DNA from: Planktotalea arctica | GTDB taxonomy: Bacteria; Pseudomonadota; Alphaproteobacteria; Rhodobacterales; Rhodobacteraceae | Assembly (NCBI RefSeq): GCF_002105285.1 | Contig: NZ_MUHR01000006.1 | Span: 406,384-470,383 of the forward strand | Length of the DNA stretch: 64,000 nt | Direction of reading: 5' to 3' | Shown here: positions 1 to 11,359 of the stretch, piece by piece | Numbering within the stretch: position 1 is the stretch's first letter | Layout: the number at the start of each line of letters is the position of its first letter | The notes under the pieces: model-generated | Database searches by the model: none | Seen by the model: only the letters and a program-made list of their open reading frames with translations | What the model was told of the DNA's origin: nothing | Position numbers and translations under genes: made by a program

Positions 1-1
1 T

Positions 2-481
2 GCCGACTACCCGTTTACCACGCTGCATCCCAACCTTGGGGTCGTTGGCGTTGATAACGTTGAATTCGTCGTCGCGGACATTCCCGGTCTGATCGAGGGC
101 GCGCATGAAGGCGTGGGCCTTGGCGTGCGTTTTCTTGGCCACGTCGAGCGCTGCGCGGTTCTGTTGCATCTGATCGACGGCACCTCGGACGATGTTGCCG
201 AGGACTACAAAACGATCATTGGCGAGCTTGAAGCTTATGGCGGCGAGCTTGCTGACAAGCCGCGCTTGACCGTGCTGAACAAAGTCGATGCGCTGGACGA
301 TGCGATGAGATCAGAGGCGAGAGCGATGCTGGAAGAGGCCTCTGGTGGCCCCGTGATGGAAATGTCGGGCGCTGCGAAGCTTGGCACTACCGAGGTGCTG
401 CGCGCCCTGCGTGCGCAGATTGACGACAACCGTCTGCGCGCCCATGTGGGAGAGGCGGAGGATACGCCGTGGCAACCCTAA
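2..481 (+). CDS. obgE: GTPase Obg/CgtA, C-terminal part (cut by window start)
   Basis: The frame is open from base 2 and ends with TAA at 479-481, so only the GTPase half of the protein is present. The G3/switch motif [12 protein letters not shown] and the G4 motif NKVD identify an Obg-family GTPase. The family binds the large ribosomal subunit and acts in 50S maturation and stress control. The glycine-rich N-terminal Obg fold lies upstream of the window. The last 13 bases overlap the proB start, so obgE, proB and proA look co-transcribed, a common alphaproteobacterial order. Confidence 0.93.
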   Translation, partial: ADYPFTTLHPNLGVVGVDNVEFVVADIPGLIEGAHEGVGLGVRFLGHVERCAVLLHLIDGTSDDVAEDYKTIIGELEAYGGELADKPRLTVLNKVDALDDAMRSEARAMLEEASGGPVMEMSGAAKLGTTEVLRALRAQIDDNRLRAHVGEAEDTPWQP

Positions 482-1569
482 GCGACGCACGCCGCGTTGT
501 TATCAAGATCGGCTCGGCCCTTTTGGTCAAGCAGGGCGCACTGCGTGCGGCTTGGCTGGTCGGCTTGGCCGAAGACGTGGCCATGCTGCGCGCGCGCGGT
601 GTGGATGTGGTGCTGGTTTCCTCCGGCTCGATCGCGCTTGGGCGCGGCGCGCTGGGATTGCCGAACACGGCGCTCGCGCTGGAGCAAAGCCAAGCTGCTG
701 CTGCGGTTGGACAAATTCGCCTCGCGCGCGCCTATGAAGAAGCGCTTGCGCCACACGGCATCACCGCCGCGCAGGTGCTCGTCACGCTAGAAGACAGTGC
801 AGATCGCCGCCGGTATCTTAATTCTCGCGCCACGATGGAGCAGCTTCTGAGCCTCGGTGCGGTCCCGATTGTGAACGAGAATGACACCGTCGCGACCGAC
901 GAAATCCGCTTTGGCGACAACGACCGCCTCGCTGCGCAAGTGGCTGTCACCATCGGTGCTGACCGCCTTATCCTGCTCTCTGATGTAGACGGTCTTTACA
1001 CCGCGAACCCCTCGATTGATCCATCCGCGACACGCTTTGATATGGTGGATGCGATTACGCCCGCGATCGAGGCAATGGCGGGGGATCCAACGTCCAGCCT
1101 GTCCAAGGGTGGTATGAAAACCAAAGTGATGGCAGCAAAAACCGCGACCTCCGCGGGCTGCGCCATGGCGATCACCGAAGGCTCGGTTATGCGTCCTGTT
1201 TCGGCGCTGGAGGCCGGGGCAAACGCCACATGGTTCACCGCGCAGATCGATCCGCACACCGCGCGCAAAGCCTGGATTTTTGCGATGAAACCACGTGGTG
1301 CGGTGCGCCTCGATGCAGGCGCGGCGAAGGCTTTGGCAGAAGGCAAATCGCTGCTGCCTGCGGGTGTGACTGAGGTTATCGGCAGTTTCGGACGCGGCGA
1401 TAGCATTGCCATCGAAGCGCCGGATGCGCATATTCTGGGCTATGGGCTGACGCGCTACACAAGCCAGGAGGCCGAGGCGATCAAAGGTCATCGCAGCGGC
1501 GAAATCGAGGCGATTTTGGGCTATGTAGGGCGCGCTGCGTTGATTCACAGAGACGATATGGCGATTTGA
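469..1569 (+). CDS. proB: Glutamate 5-kinase
   Basis: Phosphorylates L-glutamate to gamma-glutamyl phosphate, the committed and normally proline-inhibited step of proline synthesis in the cytosol. The 366-residue protein has the amino-acid kinase fold from about residue 8 ([11 protein letters not shown]) to 250, with [18 protein letters not shown] in the glutamate/ATP site and SKGGMKTK further on. A C-terminal PUA domain follows (about 275-355). Length is normal for a PUA-type ProB. Start is GTG at 469, inside the end of obgE, which gives [15 protein letters not shown]; later starts would remove the first kinase strand. proA follows after 24 bases. Confidence 0.97.
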   Translation: MATLSDARRVVIKIGSALLVKQGALRAAWLVGLAEDVAMLRARGVDVVLVSSGSIALGRGALGLPNTALALEQSQAAAAVGQIRLARAYEEALAPHGITAAQVLVTLEDSADRRRYLNSRATMEQLLSLGAVPIVNENDTVATDEIRFGDNDRLAAQVAVTIGADRLILLSDVDGLYTANPSIDPSATRFDMVDAITPAIEAMAGDPTSSLSKGGMKTKVMAAKTATSAGCAMAITEGSVMRPVSALEAGANATWFTAQIDPHTARKAWIFAMKPRGAVRLDAGAAKALAEGKSLLPAGVTEVIGSFGRGDSIAIEAPDAHILGYGLTRYTSQEAEAIKGHRSGEIEAILGYVGRAALIHRDDMAI

Positions 1570-1593
1570 ACACGGAAGTACTGGAGGCTACGG

Positions 1594-2859
1594 GTGAAAG
1601 ATTTTGACGACATTCCGGCCTTGATGGCCGATATTGGCGCGCGCGCTAAGGTGGCCGCTGCTACGCTTGCCACGGCCAGTGCAGAGCGTAAACATGCCGC
1701 CTTGATTGGCGCGGCGGAGGCGGTTTGGAACAGCCGCGACGCGATTATTGCAGCGAACGCGCTTGATCTGGAATATGGCCGCGAAAAGGGTCTGTCGGAT
1801 GCAATGATGGACCGCCTGATGCTTGACGAAGCGCGTGTTCAAAGCATCGTGGACGGGCTGCACGCGGTGGCTGAGCAGATCGACCCCGTGGGCGAGTTGC
1901 TGCAAGAATGGGACATGCCCTCGGGCATTCATATCCGCCGCGTGCGCACGCCGCTTGGCGTGATCGGCGTGATCTACGAGAGCCGCCCAAACGTGACAGC
2001 GGACGCGGGCGCACTGTGCCTGAAATCGGGCAATGCCGTTATCCTGCGCGGCGGCTCGGAGAGTTTTCACAGCTCCAGCGCCATCCATGCAGCGCTGGTT
2101 GATGGCGTGCTCAAGGCGGGGCTTCCTGCCGATAGCATCCAGCTTGTTCCCACGCGCGATCGCGCGGCGGTTCAGGAAATGTTGACCATGACCGACACTA
2201 TCGACGTGATTGTGCCGCGCGGCGGCAAGGGTCTTGTCGGCCTCGTGCAGCGCGAAGCGCGCGTGCCTGTGTTCGCCCATCTAGAGGGCATCGTGCACAT
2301 CTACGTGGACGCGGCGGCGGACCCTGTGAAAATGCTCGACGTGGTGCTTAATGCCAAGACACGGCGCACCGGGATTTGCGGCGCGGCGGAGTGTTTGCTC
2401 ATTCACCGCGACGTCGTAGAAACGCTTGGTCAAGGCGTGCTGCGCGCGCTGATTGATGCGGGCGTCGAAGTGCGCGCAGGCGAGGGGTTGAGCCATATCG
2501 AGGGGACGGTTCCAGCGAGCGAGCAGGACTTCGGCTGTGAATTCCTCGATATGATTATAGCTGCGAAAGTAGTTGATGATCTGGATGGAGCAATCACGCA
2601 TATTCGCACCTTCGGCTCGAGCCACACCGATTGCATCCTGACCGAGGACGACGCGGCAGCGGCGCAGTTTTTTGCCCAGCTTGATAGCGCGATTTTGATG
2701 CGTAACGCCTCGACCCAGTTTGCCGATGGCGGTGAATTCGGCATGGGCGCTGAAATCGGCATTGCCACAGGCAAGATGCACGCACGTGGCCCTGTGGGGG
2801 CGGCGCAATTGACCAGCTTCAAATATCTGGTTGAGGGCAATGGTTCTGTGCGCGCCTAA
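1594..2859 (+). CDS. proA: Gamma-glutamyl phosphate reductase
   Basis: Reduces gamma-glutamyl phosphate with NADPH to glutamate semialdehyde, which cyclises to the proline precursor P5C. The 421-residue protein has the aldehyde-dehydrogenase-like fold; the catalytic cysteine is in [10 protein letters not shown] (Cys about 262). [11 protein letters not shown] near residue 130 and ILRGGSE are typical cofactor-site segments. Start is GTG at 1594 with GGAGG just upstream. It directly follows proB and forms the second proline-synthesis step of the same transcript. Confidence 0.97.
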   Translation: MKDFDDIPALMADIGARAKVAAATLATASAERKHAALIGAAEAVWNSRDAIIAANALDLEYGREKGLSDAMMDRLMLDEARVQSIVDGLHAVAEQIDPVGELLQEWDMPSGIHIRRVRTPLGVIGVIYESRPNVTADAGALCLKSGNAVILRGGSESFHSSSAIHAALVDGVLKAGLPADSIQLVPTRDRAAVQEMLTMTDTIDVIVPRGGKGLVGLVQREARVPVFAHLEGIVHIYVDAAADPVKMLDVVLNAKTRRTGICGAAECLLIHRDVVETLGQGVLRALIDAGVEVRAGEGLSHIEGTVPASEQDFGCEFLDMIIAAKVVDDLDGAITHIRTFGSSHTDCILTEDDAAAAQFFAQLDSAILMRNASTQFADGGEFGMGAEIGIATGKMHARGPVGAAQLTSFKYLVEGNGSVRA

Positions 2860-2874
2860 ACGCGAGGGGGTCTC

Positions 2875-3486
2875 TCAGACGCAAAGCCGCGCGCCGGCGT
2901 CCTCGCGCAAGAGGTGAACGTCGCGCCCGATCGCCTTGGCATGAAGCGGCAGGAGCAAGAATTGTACATGTGCGGGCAGGGTGGCTGGATCGCCTAGCAT
3001 GTCCTCTGCTGCGTTCAAAAGCGTGTCCCACTGGGCACCGTCCAGCGAAAGACGCTCTGCATCCATGGTTAACTCCCAGCGCTGCGCCGCCCTGCGCACG
3101 CTAAGCGTGCCGCCGTAGGGCATCGCCTGCTGAGCGCATTGAATGGCGAGAAAAGCCAGTTGCACTTCGCTGCGGCTGAGGTCTTCAACAGGATCCCAAT
3201 GTAGTGTCAAACGCGCGCCGCGCGACATGTCCTTGAGAATCGAGGTGATTTCCCCGCGCCCCAAAAGCTGGGTTGTGCTCGGGGCGCCGTAGGCAATGCG
3301 AAAAAAGCGAATGCGCGCGTTTGCTGCGTCCACGCTTTCGCTGATCAGCGCCATTTCCGGGCTGGCGGCTAAGCCGCTCATGCCCATCAACTCCATCCCG
3401 TTGTTGATCGCGCCGAGCGGGCTTATTAGATCATGGCAGATCCGCGAACCTACCAATGCGGCAAATTGCAAGCTATGCTTGCCCAT
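2875..3486 (-). CDS. chpT: Histidine phosphotransferase ChpT
   Basis: Passes phosphate from the hybrid kinase CckA to the response regulators CtrA and CpdR. In roseobacters this relay governs motility, gene-transfer-agent and competence genes. The 203-residue protein begins with the dimerisation/histidine helix: the acceptor His is His18 in SRICHDLISPLGAI, the ChpT signature. The C-terminal half is a degenerate HATPase-like fold with no clear ATP motifs, as expected for ChpT. It is convergent with proA (15 bases apart) and divergent from the DUF3553 gene. The SD is an AGGAGAA stretch before ATG 3486. Confidence 0.88.
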   Translation of the reverse strand: MGKHSLQFAALVGSRICHDLISPLGAINNGMELMGMSGLAASPEMALISESVDAANARIRFFRIAYGAPSTTQLLGRGEITSILKDMSRGARLTLHWDPVEDLSRSEVQLAFLAIQCAQQAMPYGGTLSVRRAAQRWELTMDAERLSLDGAQWDTLLNAAEDMLGDPATLPAHVQFLLLPLHAKAIGRDVHLLREDAGARLCV

Positions 3487-3512
3487 TATATTCTCCTATG
3501 AAAGCGGCCCTG

Positions 3513-3707
3513 ATGAATGATTTTGACGATATGAATGCCTTTCTTGAACCCGGCATGATCGTGCGCCACCCGTCGCAGCCCGACTGGGGTATGGGGCAGG
3601 TCCAATCGGTGATCGATGGGCGCATTACGGTTAATTTCCGTGAGCAGGGAAAGGTTGTCATTGTCGGATCTCAAATAGCTTTGGTGCCTGTCTTTGATGC
3701 TGGGTAG
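3513..3707 (+). CDS. DUF3553 domain-containing small protein
   Basis: A 64-residue protein with the DUF3553 pattern EPGMIVRHP, PDWGMGQVQS, ITVNF, GKVVI. This looks like a compact all-beta, CarD/UvrD-tail-like fold; the function is unknown. ATG 3513 is chosen because family members start a few residues before the LEPGM motif. ATG 3498 is in frame but overlaps the chpT leader. It lies between chpT and the ornithine-lipid genes. A role in nucleic-acid or protein binding is inference only. Confidence 0.75.
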   Translation: MNDFDDMNAFLEPGMIVRHPSQPDWGMGQVQSVIDGRITVNFREQGKVVIVGSQIALVPVFDAG

Positions 3708-3832
3708 AGGTTAATTTTACATAAATCAATCTTAAGTTGTATTTGATCTCTTTTGGAGGGAGTTTTGCACGCTTGTACCTGCGACGTGCTTTTCGTAAGT
3801 CTGCGCGCAAAGCTCAGGAGCCGATCTTGCCG

Positions 3833-4603
3833 ATGCCGCAGCCGCAATTCGACGTGATTTTCGCACGCAGCGCAGAAGACCTTCGCGCGGCGCAAGCGCT
3901 GCGATATGAGGTGTTCGTAGAGGAACTTGGTGGGGACGGCACCATGGTCGATCACGCTCGCAGGCTCGAGATCGATGCGTTCGATGCGCACTCCAGCCAT
4001 CTTTTGCTGCTCGATCGCGCGCGCGCGGGCGGCGTTGAGAGGCAAGTCGTCGGCGCGTACCGCTTGCTTGACGAGAACGGCGCGGCGCGGGCGGGCGGGT
4101 TTTATTCCGCGCGCGAATATGACCTTTCCGCGCTTTTGTCATCAAAGCGTAAGTTGTTGGAATTAGGGCGTTCCTGTCTGCATAAGGACTACCGCGGTGG
4201 ATCAGCGATGCATCATCTTTGGACCGCACTCGGGGGCTATATCGCGGCGCAAAAGACGCAAGTTCTGTTCGGGGTTGCCAGCTTCCATGGCACGGATATG
4301 AGCCGCCTTGCCGCGCCATTGTCACTATTGCATCACCGTCATCTTGCGCCTGTTGATCTGCGCCCGATCGCCAAGCCGCCCTTCGCCGAAATGGATCAAA
4401 TTGCGCCCGAAACGCTTGATCGCAAGGCCGCAATGGTGCAGGTGCCGTCGCTTATCAAAGCCTACTTGCGCCTTGGTGGCTGCGTCGGGCAAGGGGCCTA
4501 TCTCGACCACAGTTTCAACACGACCGATGTGTGCCTTGTGCTTGATGTGGCACAAATGAGCGAAAAACAGCGACGAATTTACACGCAAGGGCGAACGCGA
4601 TGA
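3833..4603 (+). CDS. olsB: L-ornithine N(alpha)-acyltransferase
   Basis: Transfers a 3-hydroxyacyl chain from ACP to the alpha-amino group of ornithine, giving lyso-ornithine lipid. The GNAT-like sequence shows the OlsB hallmarks: LRYEVFVEELGGDG near the N terminus, then DHLLLLD-type and ELGRSCLHKDYRGG segments, then FGVASFHG. ATG 3833 gives 256 residues, with AGGAG 12 bases upstream. TTG 3827 and TTG 3773 are in-frame alternatives that add basic residues. The stop overlaps the olsA start by 4 bases, so the two steps are translationally coupled. Confidence 0.87.
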   Translation: MPQPQFDVIFARSAEDLRAAQALRYEVFVEELGGDGTMVDHARRLEIDAFDAHSSHLLLLDRARAGGVERQVVGAYRLLDENGAARAGGFYSAREYDLSALLSSKRKLLELGRSCLHKDYRGGSAMHHLWTALGGYIAAQKTQVLFGVASFHGTDMSRLAAPLSLLHHRHLAPVDLRPIAKPPFAEMDQIAPETLDRKAAMVQVPSLIKAYLRLGGCVGQGAYLDHSFNTTDVCLVLDVAQMSEKQRRIYTQGRTR

Positions 4604-5439
4604 GCATGTCTTGGCAATCGAGTGATGATGGCAACATTGATCTTAGCGTACTTGGCCCGCGCGATTGGCTGCGATTTACGCGGCGCGCGTTGCCACTGGC
4701 GATTCTGGTGTTTAGCTGTTTGATCCTGCTGTTGGCGGTGCGCCTGATCGAGCGGCCTCTCTTTGGCATGCGCCGTCCGGTGACGCCCTATATCACGCAG
4801 TTTGTGTGCAGAAACGCCTTTCGGATCATGGGGATGGGCTTTTCCGTTAAAGGCGCACAGATGACGCAGCGCGGTGCAGTGGTGGCCAATCACAGCTCGT
4901 GGTTGGATATTTTTTCGCTGAATGCGGTCAAACGCGTGTATTTTGTGTCTAAATCAGAAGTGGCGCAATGGCCCGGTATCGGCTGGCTCGCGCGTGCGAC
5001 GGGAACGGTGTTTATCGCACGCGATCCAAGGAAAGCGCACGCACAAAAAGAACTGTTCGAGGCACGCCTCAAAGCAGGGCACAAACTGTTGTTCTTTCCC
5101 GAGGGCACATCGACCGATGGTTTGCGGGTTTTGCCCTTTAAATCAACGCTGTTTGCGGCGTTCTTTGCGCCCGAAATGCGTGATATTCTATGGGTGCAAC
5201 CGGTAAGCGTTAACTACTACGCCCCAGACGGCGAAGAGGCGCGGTTTTATGGATGGTGGGGGGACATGGATTTCGCGCCGCATCTGGTGAAAACACTTGC
5301 AGCAAAGCGGCAGGGGCGCGTCGAGGTGATTTACCATACACCCTTGCGCGTCGCAGAGGCGCAGAGCCGTAAATCATTGGCGCTGGACTGCGAGACCGCC
5401 GTGCGCAGCGCTCTTACCGGCGCGGCGCACGAGGTCTAA
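4600..5439 (+). CDS. olsA: Lyso-ornithine lipid O-acyltransferase
   Basis: A PlsC-family acyltransferase that adds the second acyl chain to lyso-ornithine lipid. A membrane anchor sits near residues 29-48. The catalytic HX4D box is NHSSWLDIF, followed by the glycerol-phosphate-type motif FFPEGTSTDG. The 279-residue length suits OlsA. ATG 4600 overlaps the olsB stop (ATGA). A general 1-acylglycerophosphate acyltransferase would look alike, but coupling to olsB makes OlsA the better name. Confidence 0.87.
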   Translation: MSMSWQSSDDGNIDLSVLGPRDWLRFTRRALPLAILVFSCLILLLAVRLIERPLFGMRRPVTPYITQFVCRNAFRIMGMGFSVKGAQMTQRGAVVANHSSWLDIFSLNAVKRVYFVSKSEVAQWPGIGWLARATGTVFIARDPRKAHAQKELFEARLKAGHKLLFFPEGTSTDGLRVLPFKSTLFAAFFAPEMRDILWVQPVSVNYYAPDGEEARFYGWWGDMDFAPHLVKTLAAKRQGRVEVIYHTPLRVAEAQSRKSLALDCETAVRSALTGAAHEV

Positions 5440-5441
5440 GG

Positions 5442-5471
5442 GAGCACGATTTCTTAGGAAAGGTCGTGCTC
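5442..5471. terminator. Inverted repeat between convergent olsA and grxD
   Basis: GAGCACGA at 5442-5449 pairs with TCGTGCTC at 5464-5471. The 8-bp stem lies between two convergent genes. There is no clear T-run on either strand, so terminator activity is only likely from position. Confidence 0.4.
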
Positions 5472-5476
5472 GTGGA

Positions 5477-5839
5477 TCAACCGTTTGCTTCGCGGATCTT
5501 ATCTGCCGCGTCTTTGTCAAACGCGATCGACTGCTCTGTGAAGAGCGTGTCGAGCTCGCCCGAAAGCGTCATCTCCGTGATGATATCGCAGCCACCGACA
5601 AATTCACCCGCAACGTAGAGCTGGGGCACGGTCGGCCAGTCGGAGAAATCCTTGATGCCTTGGCGCAGGTTTTCATCTGCAAGCACGTTAACATCTTGAA
5701 ATTCAACGCCCATATAGTTTAGCACGCCGGCCACACGCGAAGAAAATCCGCACTGCGGCATCTCTTTTGTGCCCTTCATGAACAGAACCACAGAGTTGTC
5801 GGTGACGGTCTTTTGGATGGTCTCTTTTACGTCGCTCAT
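5477..5839 (-). CDS. grxD: Monothiol glutaredoxin (Grx4 type)
   Basis: A CGFS-type glutaredoxin that binds a shared [2Fe-2S] cluster with glutathione and BolA and carries Fe-S clusters to client proteins. The active motif CGFS is at residues 30-33, preceded by FMKGTKEMPQ; WPTVPQLYV and GGCDI, the glutathione-binding segments, follow. Length 120 is slightly longer than usual. Its natural partner, a BolA-family gene, lies 32 bases upstream on the same strand. Confidence 0.94.
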   Translation of the reverse strand: MSDVKETIQKTVTDNSVVLFMKGTKEMPQCGFSSRVAGVLNYMGVEFQDVNVLADENLRQGIKDFSDWPTVPQLYVAGEFVGGCDIITEMTLSGELDTLFTEQSIAFDKDAADKIREANG

Positions 5840-5871
5840 TGTCGTCTCCTTTTGCGCAAAAGCGCGAATAT

Positions 5872-6108
5872 TTAGCTAGGTGCTTTTGTCGTCAGGGCCA
5901 GCGCGTGCAATTCACCCGCGCTGCCGTCCATCTTGCCTTTGAGCGCTGCATAAACTGCGCGTTGTTGTTGCACGCGGTTTTTGCCTTTGAACGAGGGATC
6001 AATCACTTCGGCTGCGAAATGTTGACCATCATCGCCTTGCACTGTGATCTGCCCTTCGGGAAATCCTTCGCGCAAAAGCGCTTCAATCTCTTGTGCCGTG
6101 ATCGCCAT
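5872..6108 (-). CDS. BolA family protein (IbaG/BolA2-like)
   Basis: A 78-residue BolA protein with the conserved stretch GDDGQHFAAEVIDPSF, then R..QQ.AVYAALKG and ELHALAL. These proteins form Fe-S-bridged heterodimers with CGFS glutaredoxins. The gene is directly followed by grxD on the same strand and preceded by purL, so the three probably share a transcript. The exact subfamily cannot be fixed from sequence reading alone. Confidence 0.9.
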   Translation of the reverse strand: MAITAQEIEALLREGFPEGQITVQGDDGQHFAAEVIDPSFKGKNRVQQQRAVYAALKGKMDGSAGELHALALTTKAPS

Positions 6109-6175
6109 GGTTAAGCCTTTCGTAAACTACGTTACCCCAGATGTAGAAGCCGTGCGGTGGCCAAGCAAGGGGCGC

Positions 6176-8335
<2,160 letters not shown>

Positions 8336-8422
8336 CCGGTTTGGTCCCCAAAGCGTAAAGTTGCGCCCCCTTTACTGGCAAAGGCGGGCAGGGGCAATGC
8401 GGCAAGCGGGGCATTTGAGGCG

Positions 8423-8451
8423 TTGACCTGTCACGGGTTTTGCCGTGAGGT
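8423..8451 (+). promoter_or_regulatory. Candidate promoter/operator of the 8477-12052 operon
   Basis: A perfect inverted repeat TCACGG (8431-8436) and CCGTGA (8443-8448), separated by GTTTTG, lies directly after a TTGACC -35-like hexamer (8423-8428). It sits in the 141 bases between the divergent purL and the first gene of the operon. The arms extend by ACC/GGT on the outside with a two-base bulge. Position and symmetry suggest a repressor or activator site; no regulator gene is encoded in the operon. Confidence 0.4.
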
Positions 8452-8476
8452 GCACAATTATCGCAGGGAGCAAAAT

Positions 8477-9463
8477 ATGCAGGTTATCGAAAATCCGTAT
8501 CGCGGCGTGGGCCTTGGTGCTGGCATGCAGAGCGTGCCTAGCCCGTCAATTGACGCGGCTGCGCCGCGCGCGCTGCTCGATCGTTGCCCTGTGCATAGCG
8601 TGGCACCGATGGTGTCTGCGCTGGGTTTGAACATCAAGGACGAAAGTGGCCGTATGGGGCTTGGCAGTTTCAAGGCTTTGGGTGCGGCCTATGTGATCGC
8701 GCATGAGGCGCAGGCAGGCTCGTTAGAGGGGCGCACCTATGTAACCGCCAGCGCTGGCAATCACGGCATGTCGGTCGCGGCAGGGGCAGCGGTGTTTGGC
8801 GCAAACGCGGTGATTTATCTGGCTGAAACCGTGCCAAGCGCTTTCGCGGATCGTTTGCGCGAAAAGGGCGCGGAGGTCGTGATCGAGGGGAGCGATTACG
8901 AGGCGAGCATGGCAGGCGCGCAGGCGGCGGCGCAGGTCAATGGCTGGACCCTGCTATCGGATAGCTCGTGGGACGGGTATTTCGATCTGCCGCACCGCCT
9001 GATGGAGGGTTATCTGACCATGGCGGCGGAATGCACGGAGCAAATGGAAATGCCAACGCATATCTTTCTGCAAGCGGGGGTCGGTGGATTGGCCGGTGCC
9101 TGCGCGGCATTGTTCCGCGATATCTGGGGCAATGAACCTTTGATCACGGTGGTCGAGCCGGAATTTGCGCCTGCGCTTTTTGGCTCGATCAAAGCAGGCG
9201 AATTTACCGTTTCCAAGGGGCCTGTGTCGGATATGGGGCGGCTGGATTGCAAGGAGGCCTCACTCATAGCGCTTAAAGGCCTGTCGCGCGATGCGGATGC
9301 TTTTGCGCTGATTTCGGAGCAGGAGGCCATGGCCGTGCTCCCTCAATTGGCCGCGCTTGATCTGGCATCCAGCACCTCTGGCGCTGCCGGAATTGCGGCG
9401 GCTTTGCTGAGTGATTTGCCAAGCGATGCGCGCGTACTGTGCATTCTGAGCGAGTGCGCGTGA
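8477..9463 (+). CDS. PLP-dependent ammonia-lyase related to diaminopropionate ammonia-lyase
   Basis: A fold-type II PLP enzyme of 328 residues. KDESGRMGLGSFKALGAAY carries the Schiff-base lysine (Lys66). SAGNHG (92-97) binds substrate, and QAGVGGLAGA is the glycine loop that binds the cofactor phosphate. The GLGSFKALGAAY form resembles diaminopropionate ammonia-lyase (DpaL/YgeX) more than threonine dehydratase. It is shorter than the usual roughly 400 residues. ATG 8477 follows a GGGAG SD; an upstream in-frame extension runs through the purL leader and is rejected. Its stop overlaps the next start by one base (TGATG). Substrate unknown; elimination of ammonia from a 2,3-diamino or hydroxy-amino acid is the family expectation. 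Confidence 0.75.
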   Translation: MQVIENPYRGVGLGAGMQSVPSPSIDAAAPRALLDRCPVHSVAPMVSALGLNIKDESGRMGLGSFKALGAAYVIAHEAQAGSLEGRTYVTASAGNHGMSVAAGAAVFGANAVIYLAETVPSAFADRLREKGAEVVIEGSDYEASMAGAQAAAQVNGWTLLSDSSWDGYFDLPHRLMEGYLTMAAECTEQMEMPTHIFLQAGVGGLAGACAALFRDIWGNEPLITVVEPEFAPALFGSIKAGEFTVSKGPVSDMGRLDCKEASLIALKGLSRDADAFALISEQEAMAVLPQLAALDLASSTSGAAGIAAALLSDLPSDARVLCILSECA

Positions 9464-10602
9464 TGCTGCCGCGCGCCGAATATCTAAGCCGGATTGAAGG
9501 CGTGCAAACGCGCATGGCTGCGCAGGGGCTCGCAGCGCTTTTGCTAACGCAAGAGGCGGACATTCGCTATCTCACGGGGTATCTGACGCGGTTTTGGGAA
9601 AGCCCGACGCGGCCTTGGTTTTTGGTGCTGCCTTTAAAGGATCTGCCCATTGCGGTGATCCCCTCGATTGGCGCAGCGCTTATGGCAGAGACGGTGGTGG
9701 AGGATGTTCGCACGTGGTCTGCGCCGGATTATGGCGATGATGGCGTCTCCTTGCTTGCCAGCACGCTGCGCGAGGTGGCGGGCAATGGGCGTATCGGCAC
9801 GCCTTTTGGAATCGAGAGCCATCTGCGCATGCCCCTTGGCGATTGGGCGCGGCTTAGTAAGGAGCTGCGGATCGGCGGCGATGACGCTGTTATGCGCGCC
9901 GCGCGTATGGTGAAAACTCCGGTTGAGGTAGAGGCGATCCGCATCGCCTGCCAGATTGCGGGCAGCGCTTTCGCGCGCGTGCCGGAAATTGCCTGCGGTG
10001 GCATGCCCTTGTCGGATGTGTTTCGCCGCTTTCAAATTCTGTGTCTGGAGGAGGGCGCGGATTGGGTGCCCTACCTCGCGGGCGGCGCGGGGCCTGAGGG
10101 CTACGAGGATGTGATTTCACCCGCCAGCGATGCGCCCTTGCAAAGCGGCGATATTTTGATGCTCGATACAGGCGTGATCAAGGATGGCTACTTCTCTGAT
10201 TTTGATCGCAATTTTAGCGTGGGCGCGCCAAGCCTTGAGGCAGAGCGCGCTTACGATACGCTGATGCACGCGATGCAAGCGGGCGAAGCGGCGCTCAAAC
10301 CCGGTAACACCGCGGCGGATGTATTTCACGCAATGGACCACGTCTGCACGGGCGGCAGCGGCGGGCAAAGCGCGGGGCGTTTGGGGCATGGATTGGGACT
10401 ACAATTGACCGAAGGGCTGTCGTTTATCGCGGATGACCATACGGTGCTTGAGGCGGGGATGGTGATCACGCTTGAGCCGGGTGTCTCAGTAACGGGTGGG
10501 GCCGGGCTGATGGTACATGAGGATGATTATGTGGTGACAGATACCGGCTGGGAGCGGCTATCCCCCGCGCCGCCCGCGCAGATGATCAGGCTGCACACAT
10601 GA
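9463..10602 (+). CDS. M24-family metallohydrolase (Xaa-Pro peptidase / ectoine hydrolase-like)
   Basis: A 379-residue pita-bread protein with a creatinase-like N-terminal domain (about 1-145) and an M24 catalytic domain. All five metal ligands are present: Asp235 (MLDTG), Asp246 (YFSDFD), His309 (GHGLGL), Glu338 (TLEPG) and Glu353 (VHEDD). It should therefore be a metal-dependent hydrolase and not a metal-free creatinase. ATG 9463 overlaps the previous stop; GTG codons just upstream (9454, 9460) are possible. It is coupled to the next gene by a 4-base overlap. EutD/DoeA ectoine hydrolases belong to the same family, but the assignment is not proven here. Confidence 0.8.
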   Translation: MLPRAEYLSRIEGVQTRMAAQGLAALLLTQEADIRYLTGYLTRFWESPTRPWFLVLPLKDLPIAVIPSIGAALMAETVVEDVRTWSAPDYGDDGVSLLASTLREVAGNGRIGTPFGIESHLRMPLGDWARLSKELRIGGDDAVMRAARMVKTPVEVEAIRIACQIAGSAFARVPEIACGGMPLSDVFRRFQILCLEEGADWVPYLAGGAGPEGYEDVISPASDAPLQSGDILMLDTGVIKDGYFSDFDRNFSVGAPSLEAERAYDTLMHAMQAGEAALKPGNTAADVFHAMDHVCTGGSGGQSAGRLGHGLGLQLTEGLSFIADDHTVLEAGMVITLEPGVSVTGGAGLMVHEDDYVVTDTGWERLSPAPPAQMIRLHT

Positions 10603-11348
10603 GCCTGCCATACACACTCGCGCCGCAAATCGGCACCGCCGGGCGGCTTGGCTTGATCGTGCTGCAATCGGACGAGACGATGGAAGCGGAGCTGCGCCAA
10701 GCCTTGCCGGGCGATGATGTGGCAGCCTTTGTGTCGCGCATCCCAAGCGCCAGCGAAGTTTCAAATGAGAGCCTTGCCGCGATGGAGGCGGGATTGCCGC
10801 GCGCGGCTGGTTTGCTGCCCAAGTCGGTGGCGTTTGATGTGGTCGGTTATGGCTGCACGTCTGCGTCCAGCGTGATCGGAACAGAGCGCGTCGGCAGTCT
10901 CATCAATGCGGGATGCACTTCTTCGCATGTGACAAATCCTGTTACGGCTTTGGTTGCGGCCTGCCGAGCGCTGGGGGTCGGCAAACTGGCGCTTTTGACG
11001 CCCTATACCGAAGCGGTAAGCGAAAGCCTGCGATTGGCCTTGGCGAAAGAAGGCATAGAAACCCCCGTTTTTGGCACATTCAACGAGCCCGTGGAAACCA
11101 ATGTCGCGCGGATCGATCCCGCTTCGATCAGGGAGGCGGCGATCAAACTGGGGCAGGACAGCGCCGCAGAGGCGGTTTTCATGAGTTGCACCAACCTGCG
11201 CACGTTTGATATTCTGGCCGATGTAGAGAGCGCCTGCGCCAAGCCTGCGCTGTCGTCAAATCAGGCCTTCTTCTGGCATATGTTCGCGCTTGCGGGGATC
11301 AAACCCGCGCGCCGCGGCGGCCTGCTCTGGCAACGCGAAATCACTTAA
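10599..11348 (+). CDS. Asp/Glu racemase superfamily protein (maleate isomerase / EutA-like)
   Basis: A 249-residue protein of the Asp/Glu/hydantoin racemase superfamily with both catalytic cysteines: Cys86 in GYGCTSAS and Cys197 in FMSCTNLRTFD. The SCTNLRT form is typical of maleate cis-trans isomerases, arylmalonate decarboxylases and the ectoine-locus protein EutA, rather than of MurI. Start overlaps the M24 stop by 4 bases. The reaction is unknown; an isomerisation or racemisation step in the operon's pathway is inferred. Confidence 0.77.
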   Translation: MSLPYTLAPQIGTAGRLGLIVLQSDETMEAELRQALPGDDVAAFVSRIPSASEVSNESLAAMEAGLPRAAGLLPKSVAFDVVGYGCTSASSVIGTERVGSLINAGCTSSHVTNPVTALVAACRALGVGKLALLTPYTEAVSESLRLALAKEGIETPVFGTFNEPVETNVARIDPASIREAAIKLGQDSAAEAVFMSCTNLRTFDILADVESACAKPALSSNQAFFWHMFALAGIKPARRGGLLWQREIT

Positions 11349-11359
11349 GGACAGTTTAT

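Noticed and set aside
8477..11348. Naming the operon as the ectoine-use genes eutABCDE
   Set aside because: Only the EutD- and EutA-type families are shared. The PLP enzyme is of the diaminopropionate-lyase type, and EutE is missing. The cyclodeaminase at 58495 is explained by its arginase partner.
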